The position numbers and the translations under genes are program-made. The notes under the pieces were generated by a model that worked only from the letters and a program-made list of their open reading frames with translations, had not been told where the DNA came from and did not search any database. From Amycolatopsis sp. EV170708-02-1 (GTDB taxonomy: Bacteria > Actinomycetota > Actinomycetes > Mycobacteriales > Pseudonocardiaceae), in contig NZ_CP092497.1 of NCBI RefSeq assembly GCF_022479115.1, positions 496,001 to 560,000 on the forward strand: a stretch of 64,000 bases of DNA. The letters are read 5' to 3'. Positions 24,674 through 33,790 of the stretch are shown one piece after another (position 1 is the stretch's first letter; each line of letters starts with the position of its first letter).

Positions 24674-27172
24674 CTACCGGCCCGAGCGCTCCTTCTTGGC
24701 ACGCGCGGACCGGGTGCAGACCTCACCGACGTCGACCGTCTGGCCGCGGTCGATGTAGACGTCCGCCAGCCCGACGAGCTGGCCCCTCGGCGACGTACAG
24801 GTCAGCTGGTACGCCTCCTTGGGACCGTAGGTCGGCGGGATCGGCGACTGGAACGACACACCGCCGGTCCAGTCGTCCACAGTGGACGGGTTTGCCTGCG
24901 AGTAGTTGACCAGCACGGCCCGGTAGTCCCCGGCGGGCGGGTCGTACAGGATCGCGTGTTCCTCCGTGGTCGAACCGTTCGCCGACGAAGACACCATGTT
25001 GCCCGCGGAGTCGAAGACGTACAGGTCCCAGTCGGTGTCCTGGCTGGCCCACTTGACGTCGACGCTGAACTTCCCGTTGTCGACCTTGGGGAGCCCGTCC
25101 ACGTGGAAGGTGAAGCTCTCCGAGGTCGGGTCCGTCGGGTAGTTCTGGTTGATCGCCGGGACCCCGGCCGGGTTCACGGCCTGGATCGCGGGCTGCGCCG
25201 GCCCCTGCGGCTCGCGGCCGTAACGGCCCGCGACGTAGGGACGGGTCGACGGGTTGATCGACCACGCGAACCGGCCACCGGTCGACGACAGCGACGAGTT
25301 CAGATCGTCGGTCACGTAGATCGGCGGCTTCGTCGAGCCGTCCGGCTGCACCACCGGGGAGGTCGGCGTCTGGAAGGTCTTGTGCAGCTTCAGCTGGTAG
25401 CCCTTCGGCGCGGTGCCGATCAGCGTCGAGTGCGCCGCCGGGTCCGCGGTGTTGGCCAGCATGTCGATGAACGCGGCCCGGTTGCCGCCCTTGCCGGCAC
25501 CCGCCGCGGGGGCGACACCGGTGTACTCGGCGACGACACCGTCGGAGAACGGCGGGTGGAACTCGTTCGGGCCGACCTCGAAGGTGAAGCCCCAGCCACC
25601 GGTGGCCCAGTACGACCAGTCCTCGGTCGAGCCGGTCGTGTCGTAGAGCGCCCACGACGGCTGGCTGGTGTACCCGTTGCGCGAGGCCATCTTGTCGCCG
25701 AGCGCCTTGTACGCCGGCTCGTCGAGCGGCGGGCGGACGGCGGCGACACCCGGGACACGCAGCACCAGGTTCGAGAAGGTGTGCAGCGTGATCAGGTTGG
25801 TCACCTGGCGGTTCGACACGATCGAGCGGACGTTCTGCGTCTCGGGCTCGGAGAACGGTCCGGCACCGCGGAACGTGTCGCTGCGCCACAGCGTCGACGC
25901 GCCGGCGCCGCCCCAGAAGCCCGCGTAGTTGCGGTTCGGGTCGGTGCCGCGTTCACGGCCGCCGGGGTTGGCCTTGCAGACGCCGGTCGCGAACTCCTTG
26001 GGCGAGTCGTTGACGTTGCAGTTCTTGCGCTTCATTTCATAGTCGAAGCGCGAGAAGTCGCCCCTGGGCTCGGCCTCACGGGAGATTTCGAAGCCGTCGG
26101 GGTTGACGATCGGCACGATGATGTTGCGTGTCCGGCCGACCAGCCCGCGGATCTCGGCGTTGTTGCCGGTGTAGCCCTTGACCAGTTCGTAGGCCCATTC
26201 CATGGCGTGTTCGCCCGCCGGCCACTCACGGGCGTGGTGCACGCCCATGGTGAAGTTGACGGGTTTGCCGTCGGCGATGTTCTTGACGTCGGTCGCGATC
26301 TCGAGACCGACGACGTCACGACCTTCCCAGGTCGGCTGCGGCAGCGTGAACGCCGTGACGAGCCGGGGGTTCTTGCGGGCCAGTTCCTTGACCTCGAACT
26401 GGTAGTCGTAGAGATGCCGGTAGCTCGTGCGCCCGGACGGCAGGGTGGAGCCCGGCGTCTTCGCGGCGTACTCGCGGTCGGTCTTGGCGTTCTGGATCGA
26501 CCGCGCCGAAAGGTCGCCGTCGACCACCTTCGCCTTGAAGCCGTTGTCCGCCAGCGTCTTGCGGTCGGCGTCGTTGGCGAGGACGACCTCGACGCCGGTG
26601 GCGTCGGCCTTCTCCGTGACGTCCAGCCCGAGCCGGAGGAGCTTGTCCTTGTCCTGCTTGGCGGGCGTCTCGACCCGGACCAGCTCGGCGCGCTGCGGCG
26701 CGGGCGCGGCGCCGGTCGGGGTCCCCTGCGGGGTGAGCGCGAGGAAGTCGACACCCAGTACCGCGTCGCGTGTCCGCCCGTCGTACCGGCAGGTCTGCAC
26801 GACCAGCTTCTGGTCCTTCTTCACGAAGCCTTCGGCGAGCTCGTGGGTGCGCAACGCGGCGGACGCCGCCACCACGGCACCGGTGGCCTTGTCGAAGACC
26901 GCGAGGTCCCAGTCGCCCTCGTTACCGCCCCGCGGCGCCAGGCGGGCCTGCAGCAGACCGTCTACTGTGGACGTGAACTCGCGCCGATCGGTGCCGGACG
27001 CACCCGGCTTCTGCAGCGCGGCGAAACAGGAACGCGGCACGGCCTGATCGGCTCGCACCACGTTGTCCGCGGCCCCCGCCGTCGTGGCCGACGGAAGTGC
27101 CACGAAGGTGCCGGCGAGCACCAGGGTCGCCGCCGTCCATCCCGCTCTTCGCCGGTTTGGTGAATACCCCAC
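24674..27172 (-). CDS. Secreted zinc carboxypeptidase, M14 family
   Basis: 832-aa secreted metallopeptidase. GTG start is supported by AAGGAGG at 7 nt; an upstream frame extension lacks such a site. A signal peptide (AGWTAATLVLAGTFVALPSATTAGA) is followed by a propeptide-like region. In the M14 core the zinc ligands appear as HHAREWPAGEHAMEW (H-x-x-E), the third ligand in LITLHTFSNLVL, and the catalytic Glu in GWGFTFEVGPNEFHPPF. PNRNYAGFWGG is also typical. A C-terminal beta-sandwich (from about residue 690, DTDWDLYVFDSAGNMVSSSAN) resembles a pre-peptidase C-terminal/P-type domain. It would trim C-terminal residues of extracellular peptides. Confidence 0.92.
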   Translation of the reverse strand: MGYSPNRRRAGWTAATLVLAGTFVALPSATTAGAADNVVRADQAVPRSCFAALQKPGASGTDRREFTSTVDGLLQARLAPRGGNEGDWDLAVFDKATGAVVAASAALRTHELAEGFVKKDQKLVVQTCRYDGRTRDAVLGVDFLALTPQGTPTGAAPAPQRAELVRVETPAKQDKDKLLRLGLDVTEKADATGVEVVLANDADRKTLADNGFKAKVVDGDLSARSIQNAKTDREYAAKTPGSTLPSGRTSYRHLYDYQFEVKELARKNPRLVTAFTLPQPTWEGRDVVGLEIATDVKNIADGKPVNFTMGVHHAREWPAGEHAMEWAYELVKGYTGNNAEIRGLVGRTRNIIVPIVNPDGFEISREAEPRGDFSRFDYEMKRKNCNVNDSPKEFATGVCKANPGGRERGTDPNRNYAGFWGGAGASTLWRSDTFRGAGPFSEPETQNVRSIVSNRQVTNLITLHTFSNLVLRVPGVAAVRPPLDEPAYKALGDKMASRNGYTSQPSWALYDTTGSTEDWSYWATGGWGFTFEVGPNEFHPPFSDGVVAEYTGVAPAAGAGKGGNRAAFIDMLANTADPAAHSTLIGTAPKGYQLKLHKTFQTPTSPVVQPDGSTKPPIYVTDDLNSSLSSTGGRFAWSINPSTRPYVAGRYGREPQGPAQPAIQAVNPAGVPAINQNYPTDPTSESFTFHVDGLPKVDNGKFSVDVKWASQDTDWDLYVFDSAGNMVSSSANGSTTEEHAILYDPPAGDYRAVLVNYSQANPSTVDDWTGGVSFQSPIPPTYGPKEAYQLTCTSPRGQLVGLADVYIDRGQTVDVGEVCTRSARAKKERSGR

Positions 27173-27406
27173 AGACTGACCTCCTTGGACAGTCCGGTGA
27201 CCGGGTGAGGTCACCGGTAGCGAGACCCTAGACCCGAGGCCCCGCCGGAGGGACCCGCCACAAGTCGCCTACACCTCTTTCGGCCCAACGATCTCACCGT
27301 CAGTGCTGGAACGATCACTCGCACACGCAGATAAATGGGGACTTCCCTGTCGATTTCGACAGGTCGGCCTAAGAAAACCTTCAGGTTGGGTGGTTACCTT
27401 TCAACC

Positions 27407-28096
27407 ATGACGACGCCCCAGGTCACCGCCCGGTCACCGCTGGCCCTGCTGGCCGCCGTGGTCTCCGTCGCCGGCGGAGCGCTGCTGATCCTGTTGCTGC
27501 AGGTCCTCCCCGCCACCAGCGACATCAGCCCGGTCCGCCGCACCATCAGCGAATACGCGCTCAGCGAGAACAAGTGGATCTTCGACGTCGCGGTCCTGCT
27601 GGTCGCGTTCGGCTCGGCGATCGGCTTCGGCGCGCTGATCCGCCGCAAGCACCTCCCCGCCCTGTCCGCGGCGTCGGCCTTCTGCGCGCTCTGGACGGTG
27701 AGCCTGGTGGTGATCGTGGCGTTCCCCAAGAACAACTGGGCGATCGGGCCGAGCACCGGCGGGACGGTGCACCGGATCGCGAGCGTCGTCGCCTTCGTCT
27801 GCCTGCCGCTGGCCGTGTGGTTCGCGGCGAAAGCCGTCTTCCCCTCCTCCCCCGCGCGGCGCGTCGTGACCCGGGTGCTCGCGGTGGCGGCACTGGCCTG
27901 GTTCGGCGTGATCCTCGGGGCGATCGTGGTCTCGATGAACGGCGGCGAGCCCTGGTGGCGCGCGATCCCGCTCGGGCTGGTCGAACGCGCGATGGCGCTG
28001 ACCGGGCTGATCGCGCTGGCGTCTCTGCTCATCCCCGCGCGGGTGGTCACCGCCCCGGTGACCGAGCAGGCCGAAGCCCTGGAGATCGCGTCCTGA
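27407..28096 (+). CDS. DUF998 family membrane protein
   Basis: 229-aa membrane protein with about six hydrophobic segments. The family pattern is present: RRTISEYALSENKWIFDVAVLLVAFGSA in the first third and GTVHRIASVVAFVCLPLAVWF in the middle. The function of DUF998 is unknown. The ATG start is used. The gene is followed without a gap by a methyltransferase whose CTG start overlaps the stop. Confidence 0.8.
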   Translation: MTTPQVTARSPLALLAAVVSVAGGALLILLLQVLPATSDISPVRRTISEYALSENKWIFDVAVLLVAFGSAIGFGALIRRKHLPALSAASAFCALWTVSLVVIVAFPKNNWAIGPSTGGTVHRIASVVAFVCLPLAVWFAAKAVFPSSPARRVVTRVLAVAALAWFGVILGAIVVSMNGGEPWWRAIPLGLVERAMALTGLIALASLLIPARVVTAPVTEQAEALEIAS

Positions 28097-28854
28097 CCGC
28101 CGAACGCCTCGCCCGTGCCTGGGACGAAGCCGCCGACGGCTACGAGGCCTACTACGTCCCGCGGTTCGCGCCCTGGGTCTCCGCGGCGGTGCGCGCCCTC
28201 CCCCAGGCTCTGCCCGAGGGTCCCGTCTTCGTCCCCTGCTGTGGCACCTTCCCAGAGCTCGACGTGCTCACCGGGCACCTGCCCGGCCGCGAGATCGTCG
28301 GCATCGATCTGTCCGCGGGCATGGCCGCGAGGGCCAGAAACCGGGCCTCGGGCAACGCGCTCGTCCGCGTCGTCGAGGGCGACGCTTCGGAGCTCGACCC
28401 GGGCTCGGCCGCCGCGATCGTCTCGGTCTTCGGCCTCCAGCAACTGCCCGAACCCGACGCCGCGCTCCGGTCCTGGTGCGGCGCGCTGCGCCCCGGCGGA
28501 GTGCTTTCGGTCGTCTACTGGCCGCACAGCACCGAACCGGGCGGGGCGTTCACGGTGCTGTCCGACGTACTCCGGAAACACGTCCCGGCCGGTGATCGCT
28601 CTTGGGAGGAACGGCTCGTTCCCGCGCTGGACGGCGCCACGATCGACCGGGACCAGCCCTTGTCGTTCCCGATGACCCACCCCGACGCCGACACGTTCTT
28701 CACCGCGCACACCCGCTCGGGGCCGATGCGGCCGCTGGCGGACGCGCGCGGTGAAGAGTTCATCGCCGTGCTGCGCGAGGAATTCCTGCGAAGGGCGCCG
28801 GAAGGGGAATGGCGGCACCGTCCGTCTGCCCGGCATATCGTGGCGCGGGCGTGA
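28093..28854 (+). CDS. Class I SAM-dependent methyltransferase, probable CTG start
   Basis: 253-aa methyltransferase. RLARAWDEAADGYEAYYVPRFAPWV leads to motif I in an unusual form, VFVPCCGTFPELDVL, then EIVGIDLSAGMAARARNRA and VEGDASELDPGSAAAIVSVFGLQQL. The C-terminus ends GEWRHRPSARHIVARA. No ATG, GTG or TTG is available near the N-terminus; a CTG (28093) overlaps the TGA of the DUF998 gene as CTGA, which would suit coupled translation. Substrate unknown. The 3' end overlaps the convergent membrane-protein gene by 95 bp. Confidence 0.75.
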   Translation: MTAERLARAWDEAADGYEAYYVPRFAPWVSAAVRALPQALPEGPVFVPCCGTFPELDVLTGHLPGREIVGIDLSAGMAARARNRASGNALVRVVEGDASELDPGSAAAIVSVFGLQQLPEPDAALRSWCGALRPGGVLSVVYWPHSTEPGGAFTVLSDVLRKHVPAGDRSWEERLVPALDGATIDRDQPLSFPMTHPDADTFFTAHTRSGPMRPLADARGEEFIAVLREEFLRRAPEGEWRHRPSARHIVARA

Positions 28855-29404
28855 GCTCGGCGGCGTCGTCGACGGCGTCCTTGCGCAACCGCGCCGTGCA
28901 CACCGAAAGGTGCACCACGTTGGCGCGCTTGTGGTGGCGGTACACGTGGACGTCGGTGGCGAAGCACGCCGCGGCCAGCAGCGCCCGCCGCTGTTCGATG
29001 CGCTCGTAGCCGACCCCCGCCGGGCAGAACACGGTGACCTCGACCTCGTCGCCGCGCGGCCTGGTCCACAGGATCACCGGCAGCTTGCCGTCGAGGGTGC
29101 ACACCCTGGCCCGGGCGAACCCGGTCCGCAGCCGGTGCTGCACGACGACCGAGCGGAGCCGGTCACGGAGGAACCTCCGCGCCGATTTCCAGTAGAACAG
29201 CCAATTCGCGACGCCGAACAGCACGACCGCGCCCCAGATCGGGCCGACCGCCTGGAAAAGCGAGAACAGCGCGTACGGGAGGACGAGGAGCGCGCCGATC
29301 TCGTATCGCCAGTGATAGAGGGCGGTGACCGGGTTGGGCCTCCTGACCACCGTGATCTCCCTGGCCAGCTCGGCGATCGCCTGAGGTTCCTGCCAACGGC
29401 TCAT
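28760..29404 (-). CDS. Membrane-anchored protein of integrative-element type
   Basis: 214-aa protein starting MSRWQEPQAIAELAREITVVRRPNPVTALYHWRYE. Two membrane helices follow (IGALLVLPYALFSLFQAVGP and WGAVVLFGVANWLFYW, about residues 37-75), then a soluble domain containing GKLPVILWTRPRGDEVEVTVFCPAGV. This layout is found beside FtsK-like transfer genes in actinomycete integrative and conjugative elements, an association from memory. No ftsK, rep or integrase is nearby, so this would be a remnant or a domesticated pair. ATG overlaps the upstream stop (ATGA). The C-terminus overlaps the methyltransferase gene. Confidence 0.6.
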   Translation of the reverse strand: MSRWQEPQAIAELAREITVVRRPNPVTALYHWRYEIGALLVLPYALFSLFQAVGPIWGAVVLFGVANWLFYWKSARRFLRDRLRSVVVQHRLRTGFARARVCTLDGKLPVILWTRPRGDEVEVTVFCPAGVGYERIEQRRALLAAACFATDVHVYRHHKRANVVHLSVCTARLRKDAVDDAAELTPAPRYAGQTDGAAIPLPAPFAGIPRAARR

Positions 29405-29733
29405 GACCTTCCTCCTGTCCGTCCGGCGGTTTGCTCGGCGGCCACGGCCGCCGCGGGAATGGAGCGGACGACACCGGCGCCGGCGCAGTCCGGGCAAACG
29501 GAGTCCTCGTAGGGCCACCACCCCGTGCCTCCGCACGGTTCGCACGCGTGCACGGTGTCCCAACGGGGATCGCGGTAGACGCGGCGCCTGCTGTTCGGCA
29601 CCCGGGCCACCTGCCAGCCACGAGCGACCGCTCTCGCGTCCTCGCCGGACGCGAAAAGCCATTCGTGGAAGCGTTCGAGAAGTCGATCGAACCAAGATCG
29701 GGGCGCTGCCGTGTGGTTCTCGTGGTGGGACAT
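29401..29733 (-). CDS. Small DnaJ-type zinc-finger protein
   Basis: 110-aa protein with two C-x-x-C-x-G-x-G units (CEPCGGTG and CPDCAGAG) near residues 65-90, the zinc-binding repeat of DnaJ/Hsp40 cysteine-rich domains. The N-terminal part (RSWFDRLLERFHEWLFASGEDARAVARGW) is helical. There is no J-domain. It is translationally coupled to the membrane protein downstream. The function is unknown, perhaps holding a partner of the element-type membrane protein. Confidence 0.65.
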   Translation of the reverse strand: MSHHENHTAAPRSWFDRLLERFHEWLFASGEDARAVARGWQVARVPNSRRRVYRDPRWDTVHACEPCGGTGWWPYEDSVCPDCAGAGVVRSIPAAAVAAEQTAGRTGGRS

Positions 29734-30081
29734 GAGGTTCACCCCCGATGCGGCGAAGCACTGACTCGGGTCGGCACACACGACGCCTACTCCGGCATTC
29801 GTGTGGCCCGCAGGCGACGCGAACCGAAACGGATGCACAGCGTCACATTCAGATGGCTGACAGCATCCGCTCTCCGGTCGTGCCCTGTTCGGACCGGCCC
29901 TCGCGGCCGGGTGGGTCACGCACCCCAGGACCAGGTAGAACAGGCCCCGATGCGGCTACCCGCCCGCCGTGACACGACATTGACCGACGCGCCAGCGCGG
30001 TCCGATCCGCTTGCTGTACTCTCCCCGTTGTGTGCACGTTCAGTCACCGCCCTACTTTGCCTACTAAAGGTAGGTAAGCCT
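29734..30081. other. 348-bp intergenic region with CCTAC motifs
   Basis: Divergent region between the zinc-finger gene and the XRE regulator. No convincing gene. Near its right end are CCTAC at 30051-30055 and 30060-30064 and an inverted GGTAGG at 30069-30074, with two more CCTAC copies just inside the regulator gene (30092-30096 and 30103-30107). These may be sites for autoregulation. No clear -10/-35 pair is asserted. Confidence 0.5.
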
Positions 30082-31409
30082 GTGTCTAGTGCCTACATGA
30101 AGCCTACATCGGCCGGACGGCGGCCGGTAAGCCCCGATGCGGAAACCGTTACCGCGTCGGGTGTCGGACGTGAGCTGCGGCGGCTGCGCAAGGCTGCGGG
30201 GGAAACCCAGGCCGAAACGGCCCGGATCATCGGCGTGACCAGGGCGAACCTGACCCAGTGGGAGACCGGCAAATACCTGCCGTCGACGCATAACGCCCGC
30301 CAGCTCGACGACCACTTCCGCGCCGCGAACGCACTGTTCACCCTGGTGGAGACGGCCCGTTCACCCCAGGAACACCCCCCGCCCACCGTCGGCGACGCCG
30401 GCGTCGTCGACACTTCGCGGTCGCTGCTGCAGGTGTTCCACACCGTCGGCGCCAAGCTCGCCGAGCGGTTGATCCGCGACGAGCACGGGAAACCGCTGGG
30501 CTGGCGGCACAACCTGCAGAAGAGCACCGGGCCGAAGGCACTCAGCACCGCCTACGGGATCAACACCATGCTGGTGGTAGGCGATCCCTACATCGACCTA
30601 CATACGCTCGCCGAGGATCTCTACCGGCTCCAGTCGGCGCACGGCTGGCGTGGCCGCGCGGGCGGCAGGCGGCCGGAGACCACCGCGTCGGTGGTGGACG
30701 CGCTTTTCCGCACCAGCACCATGTCCGCCGAAGACGGGCTGAAACAGCTCGAAGGGTCGCTCCTGACCGACAAGGGGGAGCTCGACCCGTACAGCCGGAC
30801 CCGTCCGTACCTGTTGTCCGCCGTGTTGCACACGGCGGTCCGGCTGCGGCCGGACGCCCCGCTGACCGACCGGCTGATCGACGCCCTCCTGGCGGCCCGG
30901 CTCGACTTCGACGGCTCACTGCTGTGGCCGGAGAAGAACGAGGCCGGGCTCGTCGCCCCGGAGGCCTCGGTCGTGCACACCGCGCGGTCGGTCGTCGCCC
31001 TGCGGGACGTCCTGCGCAGCCGTGAAGATCGCACCGACGTCCGTGAGGCGGCCGACGAAGCCACACAATGGCTCATCGATCGGTCGCATTCGGACGATGG
31101 CGTGGCAGAGGATCTAGAAAGGCCTCGCCCCGACGGTGAAGGAACGACCCGGATCATCATCCGGCACTTCACCTCCGCCTGGGTCGTCCAAGCGCTCGCC
31201 ACCGCCCCCTTCCTGCCACTCCCCCGGCTCAACCGGGCGCTCGGAACCCTTTGGGAGCGCTACGACGCCGACCAGGGCTGTGGGCCTGGGAGAGCGGAGA
31301 TCTACCGATTTGGCAGACCTTGGACGCAGTCACCGCGCTCCGCGCGGCCGCCTTCGCCGCCGCGGCGCCCCCGCTCAGCCCTCCAGGAATTCCAGGTACA
31401 ACTCAATGA
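30082..31409 (+). pseudogene. XRE regulator with toroid-like C-terminal domain, one -1 frame break
   Basis: Helix-turn-helix at about residues 35-80 (VGRELRRLRKAAGETQAETARIIGVTRANLTQWETGKY). The rest (about 340 residues) is alpha-helical with repeated segments such as RPYLLSAVLHTAVRLRPDAPLTDRLIDALL and ASVVHTARSVVALRDVL, resembling prenyltransferase/squalene-cyclase type toroids. The frame is lost by one base near 31279. The restored frame reads LWAWESGDLPIWQTLDAVTALRAA and ends at TGA 31407-31409, overlapping the next ATG. The restored end fits so well that the gene is either recently broken or an assembly error. GTG 30082 has GGTAGG upstream; ATG 30097 is an alternative. Confidence 0.75.
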
Positions 31410-32110
31410 TCGACACCCCGCCATCGACCCTGGCCGCCATTCCGGCGGACGGTGACGCCGACCTTCCCTGGCTGCGCACGGTCGCGCACCGGGTCCAGGA
31501 CTCCCCCGACGTTTTCCTTTCGTGGCTCGAAGAAATCCTCGGTGACGAAGAAGCCGTCCGCGCCGCGGCGAAGCGTTCCTACTGGCATCCCAACGGATTC
31601 GCCAAAATGGTGCTGCACGCCTCGCCCGATTTCCGGATCCGGCTCCACGTCTGGCCCGACTCCGCGGAACCGTCCCGCGGCGAGTCCAATCCGCACAGCC
31701 ATCGGTGGGAGTTCGCCTCGGCCATCGTCGCGGGCGAAGGCCTGCACATGGTCGAATTCCACGAAACGGCCGACGGCGGCAAGCCGTACGACCGGTACCG
31801 CTACGGCGCCGATCCGGCCAACCCGGCCGCACTGCTCGCGGACGGCGGAGCCCGGCTCGCGGTGGACAAGACCCCGCACGTCCGGCTCGGCGACGTCTAC
31901 TCGTGCGACACCTCCGTCGTGCACACCGTGCGGCCGATCGCCGCGGGATTGACCGCGACGGTGGTGGTCCAAGGACCGCATCGCACCAGCACCACCGTCG
32001 TCTACTGCGAGCCCGGCGAGTCCGACGACCAGCCCAACGGCGAACTGACCGAGGCCGATTTCCGCGTCCTGGTCGGCGCGGTCGCGGAAGCGGTGGCGTC
32101 ATGCCGCTGA
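31406..32110 (+). CDS. Cupin-like protein
   Basis: 234-aa protein with a beta-barrel pattern: FRIRLHVWPDS, then SNPHSHRWEFASAIVAGEGLHMVEF (H-x-H metal-type motif near residue 95), and later LGDVYSCDTSVVHTVRPI with a third His. This is the layout of cupins/RmlC-like enzymes or metal-binding sensors. N-terminal residues are helical (LPWLRTVAHRVQDSPDVFLSWLEEIL). Start overlaps the restored end of the regulator gene by ATGA. Second gene of a four-gene operon; ligand or reaction unknown. Confidence 0.7.
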   Translation: MIDTPPSTLAAIPADGDADLPWLRTVAHRVQDSPDVFLSWLEEILGDEEAVRAAAKRSYWHPNGFAKMVLHASPDFRIRLHVWPDSAEPSRGESNPHSHRWEFASAIVAGEGLHMVEFHETADGGKPYDRYRYGADPANPAALLADGGARLAVDKTPHVRLGDVYSCDTSVVHTVRPIAAGLTATVVVQGPHRTSTTVVYCEPGESDDQPNGELTEADFRVLVGAVAEAVASCR

Positions 32111-32691
32111 GCCGGCCGCGCCGCGGCATCCTGACCGACCGGGCCATCAAACGCGCGCACCGCACCGGGGAGCTCACGATCACCCCGTTCGAGCCCGCCC
32201 TCGTCCGCCCCGCCGCGATCAGCCTGCGGCTCGGGCACGAGGCGTTCGCGCTGGAATCGACCGGCACCGTCGACATCGCCGACCGGAGCACCTATCCGGA
32301 TCTCCGGCCGAAGGAACTCGACGCCGAAGGACGGCTGAGCGTCGAGCCCGGCGAGGTCGTCCTCGCGCCGACGCTGGAGAAGATCGGGCTTTCGGAGAAG
32401 CTCGCCGGCCTCGTCGACGGCACGAGCGACTACGCGCGGCTCGGCATCAGCGTCGTCCTTTGTGGACAGGTCAGCCCCGGCTTCGGCAGTGAGAAGGGCG
32501 CCGTGCTGACCTTGGAGATCGTGAACCACCTGCGGCATCCGGTACTGCTGCATCCCGGGGCGCGGATCTGCAACCTGATGCTGTTCGCCTCCACCGGGAG
32601 CGACCAGCCCTACGGCACGCTGCCGCACAACTATTCCAGCGACCACAACGTGGCCCCGTCCCGATTGGCGGATCATGTCGGCCGTAACTGA
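32101..32691 (+). CDS. dCTP deaminase / dUTPase-fold protein
   Basis: 196-aa member of the Dcd/dUTPase superfamily. It has SLRLGHEAFALEST near the N-terminus and PGEVVLAPTLEKIGLSEKLAGLVDGTSDYARLGISV in the middle, where GRSSLARLG of dCTP deaminase becomes GTSDYARLG (Arg kept). It then has SPGFGSEKGAVLTLEIVNHLRHPVLLHPGARICNL, with the Glu at the catalytic position of Dcd. Deamination or hydrolysis of deoxycytidine nucleotides is therefore possible. The variant S-S to S-D sequence in the substrate loop could change specificity. Overlaps the cupin gene by 10 bp. Confidence 0.75.
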   Translation: MPLSRPRRGILTDRAIKRAHRTGELTITPFEPALVRPAAISLRLGHEAFALESTGTVDIADRSTYPDLRPKELDAEGRLSVEPGEVVLAPTLEKIGLSEKLAGLVDGTSDYARLGISVVLCGQVSPGFGSEKGAVLTLEIVNHLRHPVLLHPGARICNLMLFASTGSDQPYGTLPHNYSSDHNVAPSRLADHVGRN

Positions 32692-33757
32692 AATCTCGCC
32701 GGTCGGCGACGACGTCCGCCTCGGCGACCTCGGCGAGCACGCGATCCTGGAGCACATCCTGCGGCCGCGCTACGGCGGCGTCCGCGGGTTCGGGGACGAC
32801 TGCGCCGTCCTCGACGCCGAGGAGGGGCTTCGCGGCGAGCTGGTCGCCACCACCGACAGCTGTCCCACGCCACTGGTCACCATCCTGGGTGAAACGGATC
32901 CGTATCACGCAGGCTGGCTGCTGGCGACGATCAACCTGTCCGATCTGGCGGCGGCCGGCGCGACGCCGCTCGGCCTGGTCGTCAACTACACCCTGCCGAA
33001 GACGACCACCGCGGGCGAGTTCCGGCGGCTTCTCGACGGCGTGGACGACTGCACGAAGGTGCACGGGACCAAGGTCGTCGGCGGCGACCTCCGTGACGGC
33101 CCGGTCCGGCAGCTCACCGCCACCGCGATCGGCCGCTGCGTCCCCGGCGGCAGGCTCGGGCGTATGGGCGCCGAGGCCGGCGACCGTCTGCTGCTGGTCG
33201 GTTCGCCCGGTTACCTGTGGTCGTACGCGTTGCTCGTCGAAAAGCAGGCGCGGCTCCCCGATTCGCTCGTCGCCGAGATCCGCGAGCGCGCCTGTGAGCC
33301 GATGGCGCAGGTGGCCGCCGGGAACGCGCTCGCCACGGCGGGGCTGGCCCGCGCCGCGATGGACGTCTCGGACGGGCTTTTCCCGACCGTGCGGACCCTG
33401 TGCGGGGCCAACGGCCTCGGCGCGCGGATCACGACGGCCATCCGGCTGGACGAGCCGCTCGCCGACGTCTGCGCGCAGTCGGGGCTCGGCCGCTTCGAGC
33501 TCGCGCAGGCTTGGGGCGACTGGACGCTCGTAGTCGCCGTGCGGCCGGAGGACGTCGAGCTCGCCAAGAAGACCCTCGCCGGCGAACGGGTCGCGGCGCA
33601 GGAGATCGGCGTGCTCGTTCCCCGCGAGGAAGGCATTTCGCTGGACGACGGCGAGCCTTGGGACGGGATCGCGCAGGAGCGGTTCTCGCCCAGTTCGTGG
33701 CACGGCGGTGAGCTGCCGAGGCTGATCACCGAGGTGCTGGGCAAGCGGGCGAGCTGA
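32675..33757 (+). CDS. ThiL-like / AIR synthase-related kinase
   Basis: 360-aa protein of the PurM/ThiL/SelD superfamily. VRGFGDDCAVLDAEEGL holds the GDD metal site, NLSDLAAAGATPLGLVVNYTLP and VGGDLRDGPVRQLTATAIG follow, and ARAAMDVSDGLFPTVR has the D-x-S-D-G-L motif. True ThiL phosphorylates thiamine monophosphate; whether this copy does is uncertain because it lies in a specialised operon away from thiamine genes. ATG overlaps the Dcd-like gene by 17 bp. A strong hairpin follows the stop. Confidence 0.8.
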   Translation: MSAVTEISPVGDDVRLGDLGEHAILEHILRPRYGGVRGFGDDCAVLDAEEGLRGELVATTDSCPTPLVTILGETDPYHAGWLLATINLSDLAAAGATPLGLVVNYTLPKTTTAGEFRRLLDGVDDCTKVHGTKVVGGDLRDGPVRQLTATAIGRCVPGGRLGRMGAEAGDRLLLVGSPGYLWSYALLVEKQARLPDSLVAEIRERACEPMAQVAAGNALATAGLARAAMDVSDGLFPTVRTLCGANGLGARITTAIRLDEPLADVCAQSGLGRFELAQAWGDWTLVVAVRPEDVELAKKTLAGERVAAQEIGVLVPREEGISLDDGEPWDGIAQERFSPSSWHGGELPRLITEVLGKRAS

Positions 33758-33761
33758 TCCG

Positions 33762-33790
33762 CGGGGCGCGGAAAGCCGCTCCGCGCCCCG
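33762..33790 (+). terminator. Rho-independent-type hairpin after the ThiL-like gene
   Basis: Perfect 11-bp arms CGGGGCGCGGA / TCCGCGCCCCG around a 7-nt loop, 4 bp after the stop of the ThiL-like gene. It closes the four-gene operon. Confidence 0.8.
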
